Part shown: positions 1 through 6,480 of the stretch, in pieces
Numbering within the stretch: position 1 is the stretch's first letter
How the letters are laid out: every line of letters starts with the position of its first letter
Origin: an uncultured bacterium
Lineage (GTDB): Bacteria; Bacteroidota; Bacteroidia; Chitinophagales; CAIOSU01
Assembly (NCBI GenBank): GCA_903861055.1
Contig: CAIOSU010000089.1
Coordinates: forward strand, 1-14,126
DNA: 14,126 nucleotides
Direction: 5' to 3'
Notes under the pieces: model-generated
What the model saw: only the letters and a program-made list of their open reading frames with translations
Databases searched by the model: none
Told to the model about the DNA's origin: nothing
Position numbers and translations under genes: made by a program

Positions 1-1
1 C

Positions 2-922
2 ATTGCAAACATTAAAGCAACAGTTGGCAACGACAAAGTAGTACTTGGCCTTTCGGGCGGAGTAGATAGCACTGTAGCTGCCATACTATTGCACCGAGCC
101 ATTGGCAAAAACCTGTATTGCGTTTTCGTAAACAACGGCGTATTGCGTAAAGGTGAGTTTGATAGCGTATTGGAATCATATAAAGGTTTGGGGCTTAATG
201 TAATAGGCTCTGATGCTTCCAACGATTTTATAGATGCATTGGAAGGCGTAAGCGACCCTGAGCAGAAGCGCAAAATCATTGGCAAAACCTTTATCGATGT
301 ATTTGATAAGGAGGCCAAGAGCATACAAGATGTAAAATGGTTAGGCCAAGGAACCATCTACCCCGATGTTATTGAGTCGGTATCGGTTCATGGGCCATCG
401 GTAACCATCAAGTCGCACCACAATGTAGGTGGCTTGCCAGCAAGGTTGAATTTGAAGATTATTGAGCCGCTCCGTAACTTGTTTTAAGACGAAGTGCGCC
501 GTGTGGGTCGCGAACTAGGCATACCTGATAATATTTTGAACCGCCACCCTTTCCCAGGACCAGGCTTGGCTATTCGTATTATTGGGGCGATTAGCCGCGA
601 GAAGATTGCCATATTGCAAGAGGCCGATGCAATTTTCATGAACAACCTGAAAAAGCACGACCTATACAACGATGTATGGCAGGCGGGCGTAATGTTGCTT
701 CCTGTGCAAAGCGTTGGCGTAATGGGCGATGAGCGCACCTACGAAAGCGTAGTAGCCCTGCGCGCAGTGGCCTCTACCGATGGCATGACGGCGGATTGGT
801 GCCACTTGCCCTATGAGTTTTTGGCCGAAACCAGTAATGAGATTATCAATAAAGTAAAAGGAATAAACCGAGTAGTGTATGATATTAGCTCTAAACCGCC
901 AGCAACTATTGAGTGGGAGTAA
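2..922 (+). pseudogene. guaA: GMP synthase (glutamine-hydrolysing), 5'-truncated by window edge and interrupted by an in-frame stop
   Basis: GuaA makes GMP from XMP, ATP and glutamine in the cytoplasm, the last step of guanine nucleotide synthesis. The glutaminase domain lies outside the window. What is visible starts in the ATP pyrophosphatase domain with the PP-loop LSGGVDS (bases 50-70), continues through KSHHNVGGLPARLNLK, and ends with the XMP-binding/dimerisation domain (RHPFPGPGL near 541-567, GVMGD near 717-731, KPPATIEWE at the C-terminus). The frame is the same throughout, but codon 485-487 is TAA between LRNLF and DEVRRVG, where family members have lysine (LFKDEVR). One A-to-T change (AAA to TAA) explains it. 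No other damage is visible, so a sequencing or assembly error, or a very recent mutation, is more likely than an old pseudogene. Identity is certain; whether the gene is functional is not. Confidence 0.93.
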
Positions 923-2264
923 GCTGTGGCTAATGCTTCTGTGCCTACTTACCCTCAATGCATGTTTTGCGCAGCGAAAATCGCATGGCGCACCTAAGGG
1001 CTATGATATAATCGAAGACAATACAACTGCCCCACCGGCAACGGGCAACAGTGCAAGCGATACCATCATACCAGTGGTGAACGCTGGCACAACGGATAAC
1101 ACTGCTGCATTTACGCATAAGGCCGTTTATAATGTAGCCCTTGTATTGCCTTTCTACCTCGATTCTTTTCCGACAATTGACGGTGGCTTGTACCCGAAAG
1201 CACAAATAGGTATTGACTACTACAAAGGCGCACTTATGGCGCTTGATTCATTGCAAAAGCTTGGCTTGAGTGTGAAACTGCATGTGTTTGATAGCTACCC
1301 CGATACTTACCTCGAGATACTGACCACAGGTGGAAAACTCAAAGGAATGGACCTGATTATTGGCCCTGTTTTCAACTCATCTATGAAGTTGATGGCCAAA
1401 TATGCTGTTGCATCGGGTATACCAGTTTGGTCGCCGTTTTCGCCAGCGGCTGATATCACAAGCAAAAATCCTTACTTTCTTATGGCAAACCCACGCGTGG
1501 AAACACATGCCCAAAAAATGATAGAGTTTGCGACTGATTCATTTAGCAATATCAATTTAGTTACCCTTTATCAGTTTACAGATCAAGAAAAAAGGTTTCT
1601 GGAAATTTACAAAACCCATATTGCCGCATTTAACCAGAAACTTAACGCAAGCACTGCCACATTCAAGCCACAACCCATTGTACTGAAAGAAAAATATATT
1701 GAAAATTACGGGTCGGGATTACCCAAAATATCAGCAACCGAAATCAAAGCGCTGTTGGTGGATGGCAAGCAAAATGTTGTATTGGTTCCGAGCATGAAAA
1801 TTCCTTTTATACTCAACATTATCAGAGAGTTATACCCACTTTCAGACAACTATGATTTAACACTGGTTGGCACCACAACCATGGGCAATGAGGTAGATTT
1901 GCAACTGAACTATTTAAACGCCTTAAAGGTGCATTACACCCAATCTTACTACATCAATCCTGCATTGTACGAAAGCGACTTTTACTCGGTTTATGTTGCA
2001 AAGCACCATGCCGAACCATCGGAGTATGCGCTTAATGGTTATGATCAAATGATGTTTTTGGGAAGTGCTATCAAGAAATTTGGGACCAATTTTGGGCAAC
2101 AACTAAATAATCTTTCATTTGAAGGTTGGGCCACTGGTTACAAAATGAGCCCAGTGTATTTACAGCCCAGCATAACAGATACAGCTGTTACCATTGATTA
2201 TTGGGATAACCAACATGTCTATATTCTGCGCTACAATAACTACACTTTAGAGCGTGCCAAATAA
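879..2264 (+). CDS. Periplasmic-binding-fold (type 1) lipoprotein, ABC substrate-binding-like
   Basis: The N-terminus is a short signal sequence running into LLCLLTLNAC. This reads as a lipobox (Cys29 from this start), although cleavage after CFA is also possible. Residues 30-80 are a Thr/Ala/Asn-rich linker. From about residue 85 (NVALVLPFYLDS) to the end the protein resembles the type 1 periplasmic-binding fold of branched-chain amino acid receptors and LppC-like proteins. It has alternating strand/helix segments such as GMDLIIGPVFNSSMKLMAKYA and the late NGYDQMMFLGSAI. Bacteroidota relatives of this type often carry N-terminal LysM domains, and none is seen here. The ligand is unknown and no ABC permease is adjacent. 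The start is uncertain: ATG 879 lies inside the guaA end, TTG 909 would give a tidy lipoprotein signal, and ATG 933 leaves almost no n-region. No Shine-Dalgarno decides it. Confidence 0.78.
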   Translation: MILALNRQQLLSGSKLWLMLLCLLTLNACFAQRKSHGAPKGYDIIEDNTTAPPATGNSASDTIIPVVNAGTTDNTAAFTHKAVYNVALVLPFYLDSFPTIDGGLYPKAQIGIDYYKGALMALDSLQKLGLSVKLHVFDSYPDTYLEILTTGGKLKGMDLIIGPVFNSSMKLMAKYAVASGIPVWSPFSPAADITSKNPYFLMANPRVETHAQKMIEFATDSFSNINLVTLYQFTDQEKRFLEIYKTHIAAFNQKLNASTATFKPQPIVLKEKYIENYGSGLPKISATEIKALLVDGKQNVVLVPSMKIPFILNIIRELYPLSDNYDLTLVGTTTMGNEVDLQLNYLNALKVHYTQSYYINPALYESDFYSVYVAKHHAEPSEYALNGYDQMMFLGSAIKKFGTNFGQQLNNLSFEGWATGYKMSPVYLQPSITDTAVTIDYWDNQHVYILRYNNYTLERAK

Positions 2265-2293
2265 CCGCCCTTCCATTTTTGGCTATGTAATGA

Positions 2294-2301
2294 TACCTTT
2301 A
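2294..2301 (+). promoter_or_regulatory. Possible Bacteroidota -7 box ahead of the SxtJ-like gene
   Basis: TACCTTTA matches the Bacteroidota -7 consensus TAnnTTTG at all fixed positions except the last. It ends 6 bases before the ATG at 2308, so a transcript from it would be almost leaderless. No convincing -33 TTTG element is seen at the usual distance, and the assignment rests on one short motif. Confidence 0.3.
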
Positions 2302-2307
2302 CGGTAG

Positions 2308-2664
2308 ATGAAACGCCACACCTTAACCGAACGATACCAAAACACGCTCATTATTGGCATTGGGTTTACCTTGCTAGGTCTTGGCTTTAGTTTTGAGCTA
2401 TTGCTTTGGGTAGCTTTCATAATATCGCTTACTGGCCTGCTATCGGGCTGGGCTAGCGATAGGGTGATTTTTGCTTGGCACAAATTAGGTCATGCGCTGG
2501 GTTACGTAAATAGCCGCATTATTCTCTCCATCATTTATATACTGGTACTAACCCCCATTGCGATATTGTATCGCCTTACCCGCAAAAAAGAGGCGGCTAC
2601 CCAAACCTTTTTCATTACCCGCAACCACCTGTATACCCCCAAGGATATGGAAAAGGGTTGGTAA
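2308..2664 (+). CDS. SxtJ-like small membrane protein
   Basis: This 118-residue protein has two hydrophobic segments near the N-terminus (about residues 13-28 and 31-47) and a third near residues 70-86. The central WHKLGHALGYVNSRIILSIIY followed by LVLTPIAILYRL resembles the SxtJ family, named from a saxitoxin cluster but found widely in bacteria next to envelope or polysaccharide genes. Its biochemical role is not known. The protein ends in a basic, polar cytoplasmic tail (RKKEAATQ onward). The gene lies 43 bp after the lipoprotein gene and its TAA stop lies 9 bp before the next start. A -7-like TACCTTTA stands 6 bases before the ATG. The family call rests on the remembered motif and is moderately secure; membrane location is clear. 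Confidence 0.66.
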   Translation: MKRHTLTERYQNTLIIGIGFTLLGLGFSFELLLWVAFIISLTGLLSGWASDRVIFAWHKLGHALGYVNSRIILSIIYILVLTPIAILYRLTRKKEAATQTFFITRNHLYTPKDMEKGW

Positions 2665-2669
2665 ATTTG
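2662..2669 (+). promoter_or_regulatory. Possible -7 box ahead of the EI24 gene
   Basis: TAAATTTG is an exact match to TAnnTTTG. It overlaps the TAA stop of the SxtJ-like gene and is followed by four bases (CGCT) and the ATG at 2674. The same four-base spacing is seen at ribD. Either it drives a leaderless transcript of the EI24-methylase pair, or the motif here serves translation rather than transcription. No -33 element is evident. Confidence 0.4.
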
Positions 2670-2673
2670 CGCT

Positions 2674-3531
2674 ATGGGCATATCAAAACAACTCTCCATT
2701 GGTTGCGGCACTTACTTCGAAGCCCATCAATTCATCAAGCTCCATGGGCTGTTCAAATTGTTTTTGTTGCCAGTATTACTCAATATCTTGCTATTCTCGT
2801 TAATGATGTGGCTGGGCATCACATGGGCTAGCAGTGCTGCTAATGCACTATACCAATGGATGGCAATTGATACCGCCGATTGGAATACTTTTAATTGGGT
2901 GAAGGATATCATATACTGGACGTTGGCTATTGTGTTGAACTTAATGGTTCTAGTGGTTTACCTTGCTACGTTCAGGTATCTCATGCTAATTCTAATTGCA
3001 CCAATACTGGCCTATGTTTCAGAGAAAACCGAGGCGCTGGCAACCGGCAAATCATACCCATTTAACTTTATCCAACTACTAAAAGATGCTTTACGCGGTA
3101 TGACCCTTGCAGCGCGCAACGGGATTTTAGAATTATTGCTTACCATATTGCTGCTATTGCTTGGGTTTATACCCGTAATTGGTTGGATAGCACCGCTATT
3201 GCTATTTGCAGTGCAAAGTTATTTTTATGGTTTCAGTATGATGGACTACTACTATGAGCGCCAACGTTTTACGTCCGCCGAAAGCCGAGTGGTTTTGTTT
3301 GAGAACAAATGGGTAGCCATAGGCAACGGCTCTATATTTAATGGGGTTCTATATGCTCTAACCATCCTTACCGCTACCTTGCCCGTGGTATTGGCCTTTT
3401 TGGCTAAAGTATTGTTTGTAGTTCCCATTGTGTTTATATCCATTTTGCCTATCTATAGTGCAGTTGCGGGTACTTTAGCCGCCATTAAAATCCAATCGAA
3501 AACTACTGAACATGGCAACCAAACCCGGTAA
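2674..3531 (+). CDS. EI24 domain (CysZ-like) integral membrane protein
   Basis: This 285-residue protein carries long hydrophobic stretches at about residues 28-52, 80-112, 150-185 and 215-270. The pattern fits the EI24/CysZ family, including the conserved region FRYLMLILIAPILAYVSEKTE (a PILA-type segment before a cytoplasmic loop) and the late block beginning GFIPVIGWIAPLLLFAVQSY, followed by DYYYER. CysZ imports sulphate in proteobacteria. The substrate of Bacteroidota members is not established, and no cysteine-synthesis genes are nearby, so the CysZ function should not be assumed. The gene overlaps the next gene by 20 bp, which suggests translational coupling. The ATG is preceded by no Shine-Dalgarno, as is common in this phylum, but by an exact TAnnTTTG motif four bases upstream. 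Confidence 0.82.
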   Translation: MGISKQLSIGCGTYFEAHQFIKLHGLFKLFLLPVLLNILLFSLMMWLGITWASSAANALYQWMAIDTADWNTFNWVKDIIYWTLAIVLNLMVLVVYLATFRYLMLILIAPILAYVSEKTEALATGKSYPFNFIQLLKDALRGMTLAARNGILELLLTILLLLLGFIPVIGWIAPLLLFAVQSYFYGFSMMDYYYERQRFTSAESRVVLFENKWVAIGNGSIFNGVLYALTILTATLPVVLAFLAKVLFVVPIVFISILPIYSAVAGTLAAIKIQSKTTEHGNQTR

Positions 3532-4219
3532 ATTATACCTGATACCTGCGCCACTTGGCGATAACGCGCTTGACCCAATACCCGAATATGTAAAGCCCGC
3601 AGTAGCCTCATTAACGCACTTTGTGGTAGAGCAGGAAAAAACCGCCCGCCGATATTTAAAAGCATACGGATACCCACACCCGCTCAATGATTTAGTGCTA
3701 TACCCTCTGAATAAGCACACTACTGACGATGAGATAATGGAGTACATTTTGCCCATGTTGGCAGGTACTTCAATGGGCCTCATTAGCGAAGCCGGTATGC
3801 CCTGCATTGCCGACCCCGGTGCCACTATTGTTGAAATGGCGCATCAAAGCAAAATACAGGTGGTGCCGCTTTCTGGGCCTTCCTCTATCCTATTGGCCTT
3901 GGTAGCATCGGGGTTCAATGGTCAAGAGTTTGCTTTCAATGGCTACTTGCCCATTAAGCACCCCGAGCGCAAGCAAAAACTACAAGAACTGGAGCGCCTT
4001 GCTCAACGCGGCCAAACCCAGATATTTATGGACACACCGTTCCGGAACAAGCAGCTTTTAGACGATTTAATCCAATGCTGCCGCCCCGATACGCGACTTT
4101 GCATAGCTTGCGACTTGACATTGGAAACTGAGTATATAATAACTATGAGCCTTAACGATTGGAAAAGGAGTAAAGAAAACCTCCACAAACGCCCTGCTAT
4201 ATTCATTTTGGGCCGATAA
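3512..4219 (+). CDS. SAM-dependent methyltransferase, tetrapyrrole methylase/RsmI-like family (short form)
   Basis: The 235-residue protein has the tetrapyrrole (corrin/porphyrin) methylase fold. It shows an N-terminal first strand LYLIPAPLGD, the SAM-pocket segment ISEAGMPCIADPGA near residues 91-104, the GPSSI loop with PLSGPSSILLALVASGF, and the FNGYLPIK motif. These match RsmI (16S rRNA ribose methyltransferase for C1402), where the equivalents read SDAGTP, DPG and PGPCA. It is shorter than RsmI (about 285 residues) and lacks the RsmI C-terminal extension. Bacteroidota commonly carry this short COG0313 paralogue, whose substrate is not firmly known. The ATG lies within the 3' end of the EI24 gene (20-bp overlap), so the two are probably co-translated. 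I give no gene symbol because orthology to rsmI is doubtful. Confidence 0.85.
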   Translation: MATKPGKLYLIPAPLGDNALDPIPEYVKPAVASLTHFVVEQEKTARRYLKAYGYPHPLNDLVLYPLNKHTTDDEIMEYILPMLAGTSMGLISEAGMPCIADPGATIVEMAHQSKIQVVPLSGPSSILLALVASGFNGQEFAFNGYLPIKHPERKQKLQELERLAQRGQTQIFMDTPFRNKQLLDDLIQCCRPDTRLCIACDLTLETEYIITMSLNDWKRSKENLHKRPAIFILGR

Positions 4220-4277
4220 ATAATTTAACTGCAAAACAACCTACACTCTGTAATTTAAGTCTTTTTATAGCTACATT

Positions 4278-4315
4278 CACATTTGCTTAACAATAATAAA
4301 ATAAATAAAGACAAT
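4278..4315 (+). promoter_or_regulatory. Putative -7-like box and AT-rich leader of the collagen-like gene
   Basis: CACATTTG (4278-4285) differs from TAnnTTTG only at the first base. It is followed by a leader made almost only of A and T (AACAATAATAAAATAAATAA), the kind of unstructured leader that promotes initiation in Bacteroidota without Shine-Dalgarno pairing. The gap from 4220 to 4315 holds no other signal I can recognise and no terminator for the upstream genes. Confidence 0.33.
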
Positions 4316-6367
4316 ATGAAACGCACCTTTGCCACATGGAGTTTCTTGGTTGCACTTACCCTACTTAGTTGGGGGGCATTTGCCCAAGCACCCCAATCCA
4401 TACAATACCAAGCAGTAGCGCGTAATCCTTCGGGAGCATTGATTACCAATAGCCCAATTGGCATCAGGGTAACCATTATAGATGGCCCTGCAAATGGTAC
4501 CTCGGTTTACACCGAGCAGCACACCGCTACCACCACCGATTATGGTGTATTTGCCCTGCAATTGGGTCGGGGCAACAACCAAGTGGGCACCTTTGCCAAT
4601 ATAACTTGGGGCAGCGGCACCAAATGGCTTAAAATTGAAGTTGACCCTGCTGGCGGCAATAGCTACTTGGATATGGGTACCTACCAATTTTTGAGTGTTC
4701 CTTACGCCCTATATGCAGCCAGCTCTGGAAACGGAGGCGGAGGCGGCACACAAACGCTTACCTTAACAGGCAATACCCTAACAATTAGTGGCGGTAATAC
4801 TGTTGACCTATCAGGTGTTGGCAGTGGAACACAAGGTCCAACAGGCCCTGCTGGCCCCGCTGGCTCTGCAGGTCCTGCTGGTGCAACGGGTGCTACTGGT
4901 ACAACGGGTGCCACTGGCCCCGCTGGAGGCCCTGCGGGACCTACAGGCCCAACTGGCGTGCAGGGAGCTGATGGCGCTACTGGTGCCACAGGGGCAACAG
5001 GTGCTACTGGAGCAACAGGTGCAACAGGTGTTGGCGTAGCAGGTGCAACAGGAGCTACCGGTACTGCAGGTGCAACAGGCTCTTTAGGAGCAACAGGTGC
5101 TGCAGGTGCCACTGGTGCAACTGGTGCAACAGGAGCCACAGGAGTTGGTGGCGGAACCCTTGACCAAGCCTACGATTTTGGTAGTGCTGGTGGTGGCCGC
5201 ACTATAACTGCCGATGCGGGGGCCGTAACGATTAATGCAACTGGTAATGGTGTTTCTGCGCTAACGCTAAGCAATAGCGGCACCGGCACTGCCTTAAACG
5301 CTTCGGGTACGAATGGAAGCAATAGTTTCTCTATAGTGCAAGCTACCACCAACGGGGCTACTGGCACCGCTGGTGTAATAGGCAACTCAAACGGGGCTGC
5401 ATATGGCCTTGTTGGGCAATTGGAAAGCACTGGCACAGCCGAGTCGGCTGTGTACGGCTCTAACTTGCGCACCACTGGTGGTCATGGCGTCTTGGGCCGC
5501 GGTTACAATGGTGTAGTTGGTGAAACTAGCAGAAACAATGGAAATGCCATGTTCGGTTTAAATTCAAGCACAGGTCCATTTAATGCAAGTGGTGGCTTAG
5601 TAGCGGCTGGTATTACTGGCCAAGGTTATTACGGTACATTAGGTCAAACAACAGCCGATAATGGCATTGGTGTATATGGTTTGCACGGTGGACCAACCAA
5701 CGGCACAAACGACAACCCAGGTGTTTCTGGTTTAGGTTTTGTTGGATTGCTAGGAACTACTCGCGCACCAGGCGTTGGTTATGGTGTGCTATCAGGTGAT
5801 GATATTGGCGCTGTTGGCGATTTATTGGCGGTAGGAAACCTTACCGTTGGCGGTACTAAAAACTTCCGCATCGATTTGCCTGCTGACCCAGCCAACAAAT
5901 ACTTGTACCACTTCTCTATCGAATCTGATGAAGTAATGAACATATACCGTGGCAACATTGTATTGGATGCAAATGGCGAAGCAACGGTAACCTTGCCCGA
6001 CTATGTAGCTGATGTGAACACCAACTTTGGCTATAACCTTACCGCCATTGGTGGTGCTGCCCCGGGTTTGTATGTAGGTGCAGAGTTTAACAACGGCACT
6101 TTCAAAATCGCCGGTGGCAACCCTGGGCAAAAAGTATCGTGGCAGTTAACTGCAGAACGTAACGACCTCTATTTGCAACAAAACCCACAAGAAAAACTAG
6201 CAGTTCGTAACAAGCCGGCCCACGAAGTTGGCTATTATGTGCACCCAGCGGTTTATGGGTTTGATGCTACCAAAAACATTATTCGTATCAGAAGCAACAA
6301 CTTCCTTACCAACCCATTGGAAGTTCCAACTCTGGCCCCACAAGCAAAACTTGGTTTGGCCAAATAA
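4316..6367 (+). CDS. Secreted protein with central collagen-like Gly-X-Y repeats
   Basis: The start at ATG 4316 gives a clean type I signal peptide (MKRTFATWSFLVALTLLSWG, then AFA|QAP), so an earlier in-frame start at 4283 is unlikely. Residues about 25-145 form a conserved Bacteroidota N-terminal domain (SIQYQAVARNPSGALITNSP ... FLSVPYALYA) seen in surface and tail-fibre-like proteins. Residues 174-277 are about 34 Gly-X-Y triplets, mostly GAT and GPA/GPT, with one extra Gly (GPAGGPAG) and one missing residue (GVGVAG). Residues about 330-510 hold repeated GVxG/GLxG motifs suggesting a beta-solenoid. Residues about 515-625 (KNFRIDLPADPANKYLYHFS ... GQKVSWQLTAER) form a C-terminal domain shared with secreted proteins of other phyla. 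No C-terminal type 9 secretion signal, LPXTG motif or lipobox is seen. It is probably a trimeric fibre-like surface or matrix protein. Confidence 0.86.
   Translation: MKRTFATWSFLVALTLLSWGAFAQAPQSIQYQAVARNPSGALITNSPIGIRVTIIDGPANGTSVYTEQHTATTTDYGVFALQLGRGNNQVGTFANITWGSGTKWLKIEVDPAGGNSYLDMGTYQFLSVPYALYAASSGNGGGGGTQTLTLTGNTLTISGGNTVDLSGVGSGTQGPTGPAGPAGSAGPAGATGATGTTGATGPAGGPAGPTGPTGVQGADGATGATGATGATGATGATGVGVAGATGATGTAGATGSLGATGAAGATGATGATGATGVGGGTLDQAYDFGSAGGGRTITADAGAVTINATGNGVSALTLSNSGTGTALNASGTNGSNSFSIVQATTNGATGTAGVIGNSNGAAYGLVGQLESTGTAESAVYGSNLRTTGGHGVLGRGYNGVVGETSRNNGNAMFGLNSSTGPFNASGGLVAAGITGQGYYGTLGQTTADNGIGVYGLHGGPTNGTNDNPGVSGLGFVGLLGTTRAPGVGYGVLSGDDIGAVGDLLAVGNLTVGGTKNFRIDLPADPANKYLYHFSIESDEVMNIYRGNIVLDANGEATVTLPDYVADVNTNFGYNLTAIGGAAPGLYVGAEFNNGTFKIAGGNPGQKVSWQLTAERNDLYLQQNPQEKLAVRNKPAHEVGYYVHPAVYGFDATKNIIRIRSNNFLTNPLEVPTLAPQAKLGLAK
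4835..5146 (+). repeat. Collagen-like Gly-X-Y coding repeat
   Basis: About 34 nine-base units encode Gly-X-Y with Ala or Pro at X and Thr or Ala at Y. The codons vary freely among synonyms (GGT/GGC/GGA/GGG, GCT/GCC/GCA, ACA/ACT/ACC), so the array is not a fresh replication-slippage product; the protein sequence appears to be what is kept. Two single-residue phase changes divide it into three blocks. The bacterial collagen triple helix usually relies on Pro, Thr and charged residues at X and Y because hydroxyproline is absent, and this array is rich in Thr and Ala. Confidence 0.9.
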
Positions 6368-6390
6368 TTGGCAAGCCCTGTTACTGAATA

Positions 6391-6422
6391 AACAACGGCC
6401 TCCAATATTGGAGGCCGTTGTT
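6391..6422. terminator. Perfect 32-bp palindrome, likely bidirectional terminator
   Basis: The arm AACAACGGCCTCCAAT pairs perfectly with its mirror copy, giving a 14-16 bp stem with at most a four-base loop. It begins 23 bp after the collagen-like gene's stop and lies 58 bp from the end of the convergent CpsB gene. That position and symmetry fit a terminator shared by both strands. The 3' flanks (GTTAGTTAATAG on +, TATTCAGTAACAGG on -) are T-rich only in part, so it is not a textbook U-tract terminator. Confidence 0.72.
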
Positions 6423-6480
6423 GTTAGTTAATAGCTTGTTTATTGGATGCTAGATATGCCGGATTACCTATGTAGAGCGG

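Noticed and set aside
485..487. Codon reassignment of TAA
   Set aside because: TAA is the stop of guaA itself and of most other genes in the window, with TGA and TAG also used once each.
494..922. A separate gene for the guaA C-terminal domain starting at GTG 494
   Set aside because: The frame is continuous with the upstream part and the break falls within a conserved helix. Known split GMP synthases divide between the glutaminase and ATPase domains, not here.
4220..4315. Riboswitch or small RNA before the collagen-like gene
   Set aside because: The region is AT-rich and unstructured by eye, with no paired arms of useful length.
4702..5139. Open frame on the - strand coding a Val-Ala-Pro repeat protein
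   Set aside because: It is the mirror image of the Gly-X-Y coding repeat; reading GGT/GCA/ACA triplets backwards gives Pro, Ala and Val codons without stops. It has no start context or flanking domain.
6228..6431. Small + strand frame covering the collagen-like gene's end and the palindrome
   Set aside because: It is a shadow frame of the C-terminus and reads into the terminator; no start signal or motif supports it.
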